This document shows, in pieces, positions 25,059 through 33,969 of a DNA stretch of 64,000 nucleotides. Positions within the stretch are counted from its first letter, which is position 1, and each line of letters starts with the position of its first letter. Below the pieces are notes generated by a model. That model did no database searches. It was not told the DNA's origin and saw only the letters and a program-made list of their open reading frames with translations. The stretch comes from Chryseobacterium geocarposphaerae (lineage in GTDB: Bacteria > Bacteroidota > Bacteroidia > Flavobacteriales > Weeksellaceae), in assembly GCF_002797535.1 (NCBI RefSeq), contig NZ_PGFD01000002.1, positions 248,001 to 312,000 on the forward strand, written 5' to 3'. Made by a program: the position numbers and the translations under genes.

Positions 25059-26855
25059 ATGTGTGGAATAGCTGGAATCGTTACCCAAAATGCAAAAAAT
25101 TACTCTGAAGCCATTCAGAAAATGACGGATGCTATTGCGCATCGCGGTCCGGATTCTGCCCACCATGAATATTTTGAAAATATTGCTTTAGGTCATCGAA
25201 GATTATCCATCATCGACCTTTCAGAAAATGGTAAACAGCCAATGTTTTCCAATTCAAAAAATGAATGTATTGTTTTAAATGGTGAAATTTACGGCTATCA
25301 GTCCATCAAAAAACAATATGGTGAATATCCTTACCAAGGGGGCTCCGATACGGAAGTGATTCTCGCCATGTATCAAAGAAAAAAGGAGCATCTGATTCAT
25401 GACCTTCCCGGAATGTTTGCTTTTTCTATTTGGGACGATGAAAGGCAACAACTTTTCTGTGCTCGAGACCGATTTGGCGAAAAACCATTTTATTATGCTC
25501 ATGGTAGAAATGGAGAATTTATTTTTGCCTCCGAAATCAAAGCCATTCTTGCAAGTGGGCTTGTAGAGCCTAAACTCAATCAGGAAGCACTCTCCCACTA
25601 TCTTCAATATGGTTATGTAAGTACGTATCAAAGTATTTACAGCAATATATTTTCACTTCCTCCTGCTCATCAGTTAATTTGGAAAGAAGGAGAAATCAAC
25701 GTTTCAAGATACTATAGCCTTCCGAAAAAAGACCGTGTTTTAAGTCTTTCAGAAGCTAAAGAAGAATTTACTTACCTATTGAAATCCGCTATTGAAAAAC
25801 AGCTTATTGCTGATGTTGAAGTCGGAAGCTTTCTGAGCGGAGGTCTTGATTCTTCTTCTGTTGTAGCCATGGTAAATGAGTTTTTACCTCATCAAACAAC
25901 CATCAGCTTCGGATATGATCATGAAGACAGTGAACTTAAATACGCAAAAGAAATTGCAGAAAAATATAATACCCAGCATATTGAAGTTCACGAGAAGAAA
26001 GAAGATCTGGTTTCAGGAATTCTGAAAATAGCTCCTTTTCTGGATGAACCTTTCGCCGACCGTTCCTGTGTTCCGCATTTTGAGATCTGTAAAAGTGCAA
26101 GAAAAAACCTGAAAGTGGTTCTTTCCGGAGATGTAGGTGACGAATTGTTTGGTGGCTATAGTTTTTATAGGGTGGAATATGAAATGAAAAAACATTTCAG
26201 CTATCAGAATCTTTTGGCTCAGTTTGGTTTAAAATTGTATCAGAACATCCGGCAAATCTCTTACATTTCACAAAAAAATATTCAATACGATTCTATTTTG
26301 GATTTTCATCAGAATGAAGTCAGGAATTTCTTTGATAGCAACGAAAGAGCTTCTTTAGGAATTACTCAAAATTATCAGCAGCCTTACAGTTTTGATGCGG
26401 ATAAAAATTCCCTGAATGATATTATGCGTACCGATTTAGGAAAGTTTGTCCCGGGAAATATGCTGGTAAAATCGGACCGTATGGCAATGGCCAATTCTTT
26501 GGAAGTCAGAACTCCGTTTTTAGACATTGACTTTGCAGAATTCTGTATTCAACTTCCGGATCAGCTTAAAATAAATTCTGAGAACGATAAAATCATTTTA
26601 AGAGAATCGATGGAATCTTACTGGACGGAAACCATCAGAAACAGAAACAAACAAGGTTTTGGACTTGGGATAGGAAACTGGTTTAAAGAAGAAAGCTTAC
26701 TCAAATTCTCTGATGAATTATTAAGAGACAAAAATCAAAAGATTTTTGATTATATCGATTTTAAGGCGGCACAAAAGTTTCTGGACAAAGGCCAAAAACA
26801 CTGGAATCTACTGCAATTGGCTTTATGGGCAAATCATCATTCTAAATTCTTATAA
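25059..26855 (+). CDS. asnB: Asparagine synthase (glutamine-hydrolysing) type amidotransferase
   Basis: This 598-residue two-domain protein has an N-terminal Ntn glutaminase with Cys2 (MCGIAGIV), HRGPDS, LGHRRLSIIDLS and LNGEIYG. The C-terminal synthetase domain carries the PP-loop FLSGGLDSSSVVAM (about 257), followed by LSGDVGDELFGGY and VRTPFLD. It should transfer glutamine-derived ammonia to a carboxylate activated with ATP. The location inside the polysaccharide cluster suggests amidation of a sugar acid, as with related amidotransferases in O-antigen loci, instead of or besides free asparagine synthesis. It is preceded by a 100-bp gap. Confidence 0.9.
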   Translation: MCGIAGIVTQNAKNYSEAIQKMTDAIAHRGPDSAHHEYFENIALGHRRLSIIDLSENGKQPMFSNSKNECIVLNGEIYGYQSIKKQYGEYPYQGGSDTEVILAMYQRKKEHLIHDLPGMFAFSIWDDERQQLFCARDRFGEKPFYYAHGRNGEFIFASEIKAILASGLVEPKLNQEALSHYLQYGYVSTYQSIYSNIFSLPPAHQLIWKEGEINVSRYYSLPKKDRVLSLSEAKEEFTYLLKSAIEKQLIADVEVGSFLSGGLDSSSVVAMVNEFLPHQTTISFGYDHEDSELKYAKEIAEKYNTQHIEVHEKKEDLVSGILKIAPFLDEPFADRSCVPHFEICKSARKNLKVVLSGDVGDELFGGYSFYRVEYEMKKHFSYQNLLAQFGLKLYQNIRQISYISQKNIQYDSILDFHQNEVRNFFDSNERASLGITQNYQQPYSFDADKNSLNDIMRTDLGKFVPGNMLVKSDRMAMANSLEVRTPFLDIDFAEFCIQLPDQLKINSENDKIILRESMESYWTETIRNRNKQGFGLGIGNWFKEESLLKFSDELLRDKNQKIFDYIDFKAAQKFLDKGQKHWNLLQLALWANHHSKFL

Positions 26856-26856
26856 G

Positions 26857-27807
26857 ATGGCGCTTAACGTATCAGTCATTATTCCTGTTTACAATGCAGC
26901 ACAGTTTTTAGAAAAATCTGTACAATCTGCCCTACAGTTCGAGGAAGTAAGAGAAATCCTGTTAATAGAAGATGCATCTACAGATCAGTCTCTTTCGATC
27001 TGCAAAAAACTTATCACCGAAGATTCCCGTATAAAACTGTATCAACATCCTGACAAAGGAAACCATGGAGCCGGTGCCACCAGAAATCTGGGCCTTCAAA
27101 AAGCCCAAAGTGACTTCATTTCCTTTTTGGATGCTGATGATTACTATCTTCCCAATAGATTTGATGCTGAGAAAATCCTATTTAATGATTCCAATATTGA
27201 GGGAGTTTTCGGCGCAATTGGTGTAGAATATTTAAGTGAAAAAGGAAGGGAAGAATTTCAGGATAAATTTAAAAATACAACGCTTACTACCGTTAATTAT
27301 CATGCTGAAGGAGAAAAAGTTTTTAAAGGGCTTTTAGGTTTAACAGCTAAACCTTTCGGAACATTTTTCCATTTGAACACATTAACCATAATAAAATCAG
27401 CTCTTCAAAAACATGATTTGAGGTTCAACGAAAAACTTCGTGTACATCAGGATTCGGATTTTATTATAAAGCTGGCTTACTTATGTCATTTAAAATCTGG
27501 AATTATTGATAAAGCCATAGCAATACGGGGAGTGCATGACGACAACAGGATTACCAAAATAAAACCTTATTCGAAAAAGTTTTATCAAAACAATCTCCTT
27601 CTCCAACAGTCATTGTATGAATGGAGTACTATTGTAAAGCTTAAGCCTGAATATTCGAAAAGAATACATTTAAATTACCTCAGCTTCACAATTGCCAATA
27701 AAAAACGTTTTAATAAATACTTTTCCTATTTTATCAATTGTATGAAGTATCCTGAATTATTAAAAACAAGATACCGTTTTCATGCCTTAATGACCCCCAA
27801 AATATAA
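26857..27807 (+). CDS. Family 2 glycosyltransferase, paralogue of the next gene
   Basis: This 316-residue protein starts MALNVSVIIPVYNAAQF at the ATG one base after asnB stops. It has LLIEDASTDQSL, HPDKGNHGAGATRNLG, ISFLDADDYYLPNRFDAEK (DxD near 90), HQDSDFIIKLAYL and AIRGVHDDNRIT. The same motifs, some nearly word for word, occur in the gene at 27839, so the two arose by duplication. This indicates two related linkages in the polymer. No membrane segments are evident. Confidence 0.9.
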   Translation: MALNVSVIIPVYNAAQFLEKSVQSALQFEEVREILLIEDASTDQSLSICKKLITEDSRIKLYQHPDKGNHGAGATRNLGLQKAQSDFISFLDADDYYLPNRFDAEKILFNDSNIEGVFGAIGVEYLSEKGREEFQDKFKNTTLTTVNYHAEGEKVFKGLLGLTAKPFGTFFHLNTLTIIKSALQKHDLRFNEKLRVHQDSDFIIKLAYLCHLKSGIIDKAIAIRGVHDDNRITKIKPYSKKFYQNNLLLQQSLYEWSTIVKLKPEYSKRIHLNYLSFTIANKKRFNKYFSYFINCMKYPELLKTRYRFHALMTPKI

Positions 27808-27838
27808 ATAAACTATATATTTACAGATATAGAATAAA

Positions 27839-28780
27839 ATGAAAATCTCCGTAATCATACCTGTTTATAATGCCGAAAACTATGTTACACAAGCTGTAGA
27901 GTCCGCTTTGCAGTTTGATGAGGTTTTTGAAGTGATTCTTGTTGAGGATAAATCTCCGGATAACGCTCTTGAAGTTTGCCGAAATCTGGAAAACAAATAT
28001 GAAAGAGTAAAGCTCTTCCAGCATCCTGACAAAGAAAACCACGGAGCGGGAGCAAGCAGAAACCTGGGTATTGAAAAAGCAACAGGAGATTTTATTGCTT
28101 TTCTTGATGCAGATGATTATTATCTTCCCAATAGATTCGATGCTGAAAAAAAGCTGTTTGAGAATCAGGAAGTCGATGCGGTTTACGGTGCTTTGGGAGT
28201 ACATTATTATTCCGAAAAAGCAAAAGAGCAGTATGAACCGCTTTTTGGCGATCGTTTAACGACGGTTTATAAAAAACATGATCCTGAAGATGTATTTCCG
28301 GGACTGCTTAATATGAAGGGAAGCTTTGGGCTTTTCAGTATTGACGGTCTTACCATTAGAAGAAAGCCGCTGCTTGAAAAAATACAGCCTGTTTTTAAAA
28401 CTCATCTAAGGCTACACCAAGACACAGAATTCTTATTAAGAAGCTCCTATTATCTTAGATTTCATCCCGGAATTTTGGATAAAGCTATTGCCATGAGAGG
28501 TGTGCATGAAAGTAACAGAATCACACAGGTTGATTCCAACAAAAAAAAGCCTTCGATAACCAGGGTCATGCTTTGGAAAGAAGTCAATAAATGGGCAGAA
28601 AGTGAGCCTGCAATTCCTAAAGACATTAAAATACACATTAAAAGAACGCATAGAAGTTGGGAAATAGCCAATTCTTCTGTCGGAAAAAAATGGGGAATGA
28701 TCTTAAAATATCTAATTACCGACTACAAAAGCATCAGATCAGGTCTTTATAATATTAATTTTAGAAATAATTTATTTTAA
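27839..28780 (+). CDS. Family 2 glycosyltransferase, paralogue of the previous gene
   Basis: This 313-residue protein shows ISVIIPVYNAENYV, ILVEDKSPDNALE, HPDKENHGAGASRNLG, IAFLDADDYYLPNRFDAEK, HQDTEFLLRSSYY and AMRGVHESNRIT. It aligns along its length with the 26857 product, differing mainly in the middle acceptor region (about 125-190). That fits duplicates with different acceptor or donor preference. It is 6 bp before a methyltransferase gene. Confidence 0.9.
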   Translation: MKISVIIPVYNAENYVTQAVESALQFDEVFEVILVEDKSPDNALEVCRNLENKYERVKLFQHPDKENHGAGASRNLGIEKATGDFIAFLDADDYYLPNRFDAEKKLFENQEVDAVYGALGVHYYSEKAKEQYEPLFGDRLTTVYKKHDPEDVFPGLLNMKGSFGLFSIDGLTIRRKPLLEKIQPVFKTHLRLHQDTEFLLRSSYYLRFHPGILDKAIAMRGVHESNRITQVDSNKKKPSITRVMLWKEVNKWAESEPAIPKDIKIHIKRTHRSWEIANSSVGKKWGMILKYLITDYKSIRSGLYNINFRNNLF

Positions 28781-28785
28781 AATAT

Positions 28786-29490
28786 ATGGAAAATAACTGG
28801 GCAGAATTCTGGAACAAAAAACAAGACGGCTTTGACAATATTATGCAGCATACTACTGCTTATTTTCAAAAAAACTATATCAGGATTTTCCCTCTTGAGC
28901 AAAATGATGTTCTGCTGGATTACGGATGCGGTCCCGGTTATTTTTTAGAAAAATGTACTTCTTATAAGAACAACTTTGCAGGAGTAGACATTTCGAAAAA
29001 CTATATCCGGTTTTCTAAAGAAAAGTTTAATTCATATCCCAACTTCAGCTTTTATCTTATAGAGGATTCCAATAATTTTTCAACGATTCAACATGTTATT
29101 TCTGAAAAAAAAGTGAACAAAATAGTATGCTTAAGTGTTCTGCAATATTTTTCCGATGAAAAAGCGGCAGAAAATTTCCTCGACATGATCTTCAGTTCGG
29201 GAAAGATCCATGCTACATTTGGTGATGTAATTCCGAAAAACAACAGTATTATAAAAGACACTTTCTATGTATTTATGGGAGCTCTTAAAAACGGTTTTAT
29301 CATCAGTTATGTTTCTTTTATTTTGAAAACATTATTTTCCGATTACCTGAAAAAGGATAAAGCACCACTCTTGCAATTTGACAAAGATTTTTTTATCAAT
29401 TATGCTAAAAAGAATAATCTTAACATCTCTTTACTGAATTTATCAATCCCTAAAACCCGTTTTACGGTTGTTCTGAGCAATAAAGATTAA
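28786..29490 (+). CDS. SAM-dependent methyltransferase
   Basis: This 234-residue class I methyltransferase has motif I VLLDYGCGPGYFLEKC (about 44), FAGVDISKNYI, and IVCLSVLQYF before the motif IV position. The N-terminus NNWAEFWNKKQDGFDNIM is typical of small-molecule methyltransferases. The last 44 codons lie inside a 176-bp tandem duplication, and a ghost of them is repeated downstream of the stop. In this cluster it probably methylates a sugar, but the acceptor is unknown. Confidence 0.83.
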   Translation: MENNWAEFWNKKQDGFDNIMQHTTAYFQKNYIRIFPLEQNDVLLDYGCGPGYFLEKCTSYKNNFAGVDISKNYIRFSKEKFNSYPNFSFYLIEDSNNFSTIQHVISEKKVNKIVCLSVLQYFSDEKAAENFLDMIFSSGKIHATFGDVIPKNNSIIKDTFYVFMGALKNGFIISYVSFILKTLFSDYLKKDKAPLLQFDKDFFINYAKKNNLNISLLNLSIPKTRFTVVLSNKD

Positions 29491-29710
29491 ACCCAGTATT
29501 TACTTTTATAAATATTCTTTAAATTTTGGATTAAAAAGCACCGCTCTTGCAATTTGACAAAAATTTTTTTATCAATTATGCTAAAAAGAATAATCTTAAC
29601 ATTTCTTTACTGAATTTATCAATCCCTAAAACCCGTTTTACGGTTGTTCTGAGCAATAAAGATTAAACCCAGTATTTACTTTTATAAATATTCTTTAAAT
29701 TTTGGATTAA
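29359..29710. repeat. 176-bp direct tandem duplication spanning two convergent gene ends
   Basis: 29359-29534 and 29535-29710 are the same 176-bp sequence with three mismatches noted by eye. The unit contains the 3' end of the methyltransferase, the intergenic region and the 3' end of the minus-strand deacetylase. The left copy keeps the working methyltransferase end and the right copy keeps the working deacetylase end. The inner halves are non-functional ghosts. The low divergence indicates a recent event. Confidence 0.93.
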
Positions 29711-30491
29711 AACAAAGTTCAAATTCCTGTGTTCTGTAGGGAGAATTTAGAAAATCAATGAAACGGAAATCCATGTTTTTCTCATCTCTGTCAAGCTCTA
29801 TAAGGCTTGGGTGAAGCATTATTTCCACTTCTTCGTCATGAGAATTCTCCAAGTAGGAAAATAGATTTTCAGCATTTATTTCGCAGGTATTCAAGATGCT
29901 GTAAAATTTAATCTTTTTAGTGTCAGAATTAAACCGACTTAAAAACCTAAGTAAAAAAAGCTTAATATAGTTGGCTTTACTTGCCGTTTTACCATTATAT
30001 TTAAAACTTTCTCCAAAATCTTCATTGATTTCCCTGATTCTCGGAATATGATATTTTTCTGCCAGCTTCCGAACAATTTTATTAATGGATGGAATGATGT
30101 GAATATGCTCGTGGCCGTCAATATGAGAAATTGTAATTCCTTTATTCTGAATAGCTAAAATCTGATATTCAATTTCTTTTTCAATGTGGGTTAAGACTTT
30201 ATTGGACTTAAACCGAAATAACAAATTCACAAAACCATTTTTAAAACCGCCATTTTTTGCCAACATATTATCCTTGTACAAAGCTTTTCCGCAAGTAAGA
30301 TTCACATGAACACCAATCTTTAGATCCGGACATTTCTTGATTACATTTTCTAGGGCATCCTCAAAATAGGCTTCATTGGCCATTAAGCTGGCGTGACTTA
30401 GAAATCCTTCCAAATGGGCTTTTTTTATGGCTTCGTTGACTCCTTTTGTGAAACCTAAATCATCTGCATTAATAATGAGCTTACTTTTCAT
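29682..30491 (-). CDS. YdjC/HpnK-family carbohydrate deacetylase
   Basis: This 269-residue protein has the metal-site motifs of the ChbG/HpnK family: IINADDLGFTKGVNEAI (Asp10-Asp11), IGVHVNLTCGKAL and SHIDGHEHIHIIP. These enzymes remove N-acetyl groups from sugars such as chitobiose or lipid-linked N-acetylglucosamine. It overlaps the upstream membrane-protein gene by 11 bp, so in this trio it probably acts on a lipid-linked sugar, similar in concept to ArnD. The gene runs against the flanking plus-strand genes, and its 3' end lies in a tandem duplication. Confidence 0.85.
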   Translation of the reverse strand: MKSKLIINADDLGFTKGVNEAIKKAHLEGFLSHASLMANEAYFEDALENVIKKCPDLKIGVHVNLTCGKALYKDNMLAKNGGFKNGFVNLLFRFKSNKVLTHIEKEIEYQILAIQNKGITISHIDGHEHIHIIPSINKIVRKLAEKYHIPRIREINEDFGESFKYNGKTASKANYIKLFLLRFLSRFNSDTKKIKFYSILNTCEINAENLFSYLENSHDEEVEIMLHPSLIELDRDEKNMDFRFIDFLNSPYRTQEFELCFNPKFKEYL

Positions 30492-31851
30492 TTTTCTTCG
30501 ACAATTCTTTTAGATGGAACTTTGTTTTTATAATCATTTCAGGTCTGGTGTCCTTTAGTGGATCATTATCGATATAATCAGATCCGTTTTCCAGGAGAAA
30601 CCGTCTATTCATGTTAAAATGATTGAATGTGTCGGAGAAATAGTCAAATCCTTGCTCCAAAACAACCGTATCCGTTTTTTTGCTTTTCAAATCAATTTCA
30701 TTAAATACAGTTTCAGCATTTTCATGGGCATTATAACAAATAAAACAACCTGCAGAAAAGAATAAAACAAGGCAGAGAGACAAAAAAGATGAAAGTATGC
30801 TTTCTGTTTTTTTATTTTTAATTCTTTCCAATAAAGAAAATAAAAGATAGCCAATACAAATGATCCACAGTGTATTGGTAAAGAATATAAGCCTTAAACC
30901 GATCATAGGAGAATAGGCTACAATCGGAAGTGTAATAATTCCCATTGCAAAAAATAACAGAAGTCTGATTTTCTCCTTTCTTACTATATTTAGTTTTTTA
31001 TAAAAAAGAAAAAAGAAAATACTTATCAGAGTTGCCACCGAAAGTTCCGGAAGATAATATCTGTACATCATCAGTACAGCCTTAAACTGTTGTATGTATT
31101 GCGTAAGGTGGAATATAGAACTTCCGCTCTCTAATTTAGAATATCTTTCCGCATTGGCCGGTGCAAAATACAGCAGCATATATCCAATAATTAAAGACAC
31201 GTAATAAACAGTAATTTCTATTGAAGGCCATTTTTTTTTCTTTAAAGCTTTATATAAAAATCCTAAAAAAGTAAAGCTAATCAAGACCGGTGGAATGTGT
31301 TCGTTTCCCATTCCGGTAAAAATTCCTAAAACAAAAGTCAATATCAGAAATAAAAAGGATCTTTTATCTTTTAAAATATCATTGCCATACACAAAATACT
31401 CCATCATCACATAGATATACCACAAATAAAATGGCATGATGAAAGTGTAGTTACCTCCGAAAGGAGTATAAAAAAACATTTCGCCAAAGAACTTGATGAG
31501 AACTACGAAGATAAAAACGATGAGCAATACTCTTCTCATACTGTCGGAATCTTTAAAGCTCGGAGGTTTTCTGAATAATAAAAGATACAGCATATAGAAG
31601 AAACTGTTGAACGTTATCAACCCATACATCATTTTCAGAAACATGCTTCTCGAAACGAAATTGGTAATCCATTGCCCAACTCTTGGGTTGATATGCAGGT
31701 AAGAATTAAAACATTCCTCAAATCGCTGTGGAATCGTCATATCAAACAGATAATAGAACTCATCCCTGGTTCTCGGATAATAAAAAAGACAGAATAGACA
31801 GGCTATATTGATGAAAATATAAACTATCTGTGGTAAAATATTCTTTGTCAT
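30481..31851 (-). CDS. Multi-spanning membrane protein, DUF6056-like, probable GT-C transferase
   Basis: This 456-residue protein has about ten hydrophobic segments and a first extracytoplasmic loop with RTRDEFYYLFD, where acidic residues could serve as a GT-C catalytic site. GMGNEHIPPVL and LLYFAPANAERYSKLESG recall the DUF6056 group (from memory). It overlaps the GtrB-like gene by 4 bp upstream and the deacetylase by 11 bp downstream, so the three form one unit. The likely role is to transfer a sugar from undecaprenyl phosphate to a periplasmic acceptor, inferred from the GtrB neighbour and topology. Confidence 0.75.
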   Translation of the reverse strand: MTKNILPQIVYIFINIACLFCLFYYPRTRDEFYYLFDMTIPQRFEECFNSYLHINPRVGQWITNFVSRSMFLKMMYGLITFNSFFYMLYLLLFRKPPSFKDSDSMRRVLLIVFIFVVLIKFFGEMFFYTPFGGNYTFIMPFYLWYIYVMMEYFVYGNDILKDKRSFLFLILTFVLGIFTGMGNEHIPPVLISFTFLGFLYKALKKKKWPSIEITVYYVSLIIGYMLLYFAPANAERYSKLESGSSIFHLTQYIQQFKAVLMMYRYYLPELSVATLISIFFFLFYKKLNIVRKEKIRLLLFFAMGIITLPIVAYSPMIGLRLIFFTNTLWIICIGYLLFSLLERIKNKKTESILSSFLSLCLVLFFSAGCFICYNAHENAETVFNEIDLKSKKTDTVVLEQGFDYFSDTFNHFNMNRRFLLENGSDYIDNDPLKDTRPEMIIKTKFHLKELSKKNEK

Positions 31852-32798
31852 TTCTTTTTAATTACATCATTAAAATACAATGGCCTGTTTTTTACCTGAA
31901 TATGAATTCTTCCTATATATTCTCCTATTACTCCCAAAAACAAGATGGTTAAAGAACTAAAAAAAACGGTAATGCAAAGAAGTGTAAGAAAACCCGTTCT
32001 GGGCTCGTTATTGGTAAAATTGATATATACTGAAATCGTTAAAAATATAAATGAAAACACACAGCCCAGAAATCCAATAAACGAAGCAATTCTCAACGGC
32101 TTCACAGAAAACTGGATAACACTGTCTATAGCCAATTTATAAAGGTTGAAAAAATTATAATTCGATTTCCCGGTAAATCTTTTCGGGGCTTCAAAATCTA
32201 TAATCTTTGCATTTGTCAATCCTATAAGAGAAAGCATTCCCCTAAACATTCGGTCGTGTTCATTCAGGCTGCTCATCCAAAGAACATACTTCTTATCCAA
32301 CAGTCTGAAATCGGGCATATTTCTGGGTATTTTAACATCTGAAATACCATTCAGGATCCAGTAATACAGATTTCCCATCATTTTATACCGAAATCCTTTA
32401 TCCAGATTATCTGTACGTCTGGTAAGGATCAAAGAATCTCCTGCTAGCCACAGCTGTATCAATTCTGCTGCTACTTCCGGAGGGTGCTGCATATCTGCAT
32501 CCATAAAAAGAACAGCATATTCCTCTTCCAAATTCTGTTCAGCAGCATAGTTCATTCCGGCTGTCATTGCCAGTTCATGTCCAAAATTTTTGGACTGATT
32601 AATAATCGTAATATTTTGATATATTTTTTGAAGATCCAGTAATTTTACAAGAGTCTGATCTTTTGATCCATCATTTACGAAAACCAACTCATAAGAACAA
32701 TTTTGAATAACCTTCAAATTTTCTTCCAGAGACTGGGTCAATATTCCTACATTGCCCTCTTCATTGTAAGTTGAAATAATGATGTAAACTTTTTTCAT
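31848..32798 (-). CDS. GtrB/ArnC-like polyprenyl-phosphate glycosyltransferase
   Basis: This 316-residue GT2 enzyme begins VYIIISTYNEEGNVGIL, has MDADMQHPPEVAAEL (about 98) and the branch-specific RFTGKSNYNFFNLYKLAID. Two C-terminal transmembrane segments (about 232-255 and 268-292) are followed by FLGVIGEYIGRIHIQVKNRPLY. This is the standard GtrB/ArnC/DPM1 layout: it loads a sugar from a nucleotide donor onto undecaprenyl phosphate. It is first in the minus-strand trio. The sugar is not determinable, but a GlcNAc-type sugar would suit the deacetylase. Confidence 0.92.
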   Translation of the reverse strand: MKKVYIIISTYNEEGNVGILTQSLEENLKVIQNCSYELVFVNDGSKDQTLVKLLDLQKIYQNITIINQSKNFGHELAMTAGMNYAAEQNLEEEYAVLFMDADMQHPPEVAAELIQLWLAGDSLILTRRTDNLDKGFRYKMMGNLYYWILNGISDVKIPRNMPDFRLLDKKYVLWMSSLNEHDRMFRGMLSLIGLTNAKIIDFEAPKRFTGKSNYNFFNLYKLAIDSVIQFSVKPLRIASFIGFLGCVFSFIFLTISVYINFTNNEPRTGFLTLLCITVFFSSLTILFLGVIGEYIGRIHIQVKNRPLYFNDVIKKK

Positions 32799-32930
32799 AA
32801 AAAAGATTTAGAATCTGTCTAAAAATATAAAATATCGCAGTATAAAAATACAATAAAAAGAAAAAGACTGGCAGAAATTTAGAATTTTATCAATATAAAA
32901 TCTTTAATCTGATCGTAAATTCTATGAAGC

Positions 32931-33959
32931 TCAGGACGCCTTTCTGAACTTTCGTAAAAATTCTCTCGCCGGACTTTCTATTAACTGATAAAACAATGCT
33001 GAGCTTAAAAGCAGAGCAACCATGTAAATTCCAAATAGGGCATCAATATCAAAAATGTACTTCTTCCAGACCAATTGTCTCAGAATATACAGAACAGGAA
33101 TATGCGTAATGTAAATAGCATAGCTTATTTCTCCTAGATATTCTAAAGGCTTTAAAGAAAATATCTTTGTTAAAAGCCCATTATTTCTCGAAATCAAAAG
33201 AATGAGAGGAATAAACAACACACCCATTAATCCGTTATGGAAATACAACGGAACAAATATCAGGCACAATAAAATTCCTATAAAAATGAGACTTATTGAC
33301 AGATCAAAATCTTTTTGCTTGTGATTTTTAATGAAAAATAATCCTGCAAGATTTCCTATCAGAAACTCATTGATATGAAGTAACGGGAAATAGGTAATAA
33401 AATCATGACTTTCAGTATGTGGACCTTTGTAAAAGCCCGATTTCATATATAAATTCGAAAAAATCTGTGTGACAATCCAGATAAGAATAGTAATCACCCA
33501 GATGCTTTTATTCTTTTTTGAATATAAATAATTATAAAGAAAAGGAAACAGCAGATAAAACAAAAATTCAACAGAGATCGACCAGCCCGGAAAGTTCAGA
33601 ACCATTGCTTTACCCGGAATCCAGCTCTGTAACCCTAAAAGATATAGAAGAATATCCGTAAACAGAAATTTTTCTTCGCGCGTAAACCAAAGAAGCAGTA
33701 AACCAACCACATACAAAGGATAAATTCTTGCAAATCTGTTCCGGTAATAATCTCCGTAGCCAATTTTTTCTTTTTTATGATACGCGATGATCATAATAAA
33801 ACCGGAAAGGATGAAAAAATAACTTACGCCCACATTCGCTCTCAAAAAAACTTCGGAGAGATAGGGTATCTTATAGAGAAATACATCTTTATTGAAATGC
33901 GAGATTACAATTGCCAATGCGGCAACAAATCGCGTAAAAGTAATCTGAGTAATTTTCAA
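32931..33959 (-). CDS. Acyltransferase family 3 membrane protein (OafA-like)
   Basis: This 342-residue protein has about ten transmembrane segments. It starts ITFTRFVAALAIVISHFNKD, with the family-typical His21 after the first helix, then ANVGVSYFFILSGFIM and YYRNRFARIYPLYVV. These features define the AT3 family, which O-acetylates surface sugars from cytoplasmic acyl-CoA. It follows a methyltransferase gene by 10 bp on the same strand. It probably decorates the exported polymer; the target hydroxyl is unknown. Confidence 0.92.
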   Translation of the reverse strand: MKITQITFTRFVAALAIVISHFNKDVFLYKIPYLSEVFLRANVGVSYFFILSGFIMIIAYHKKEKIGYGDYYRNRFARIYPLYVVGLLLLWFTREEKFLFTDILLYLLGLQSWIPGKAMVLNFPGWSISVEFLFYLLFPFLYNYLYSKKNKSIWVITILIWIVTQIFSNLYMKSGFYKGPHTESHDFITYFPLLHINEFLIGNLAGLFFIKNHKQKDFDLSISLIFIGILLCLIFVPLYFHNGLMGVLFIPLILLISRNNGLLTKIFSLKPLEYLGEISYAIYITHIPVLYILRQLVWKKYIFDIDALFGIYMVALLLSSALFYQLIESPAREFLRKFRKAS

Positions 33960-33969
33960 AAACCTGATC

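Noticed and set aside
24501..25166. Minus-strand open frames opposite the 24036 glycosyltransferase and asnB
   Set aside because: They overlap well-supported plus-strand genes and show no protein-like features of their own.
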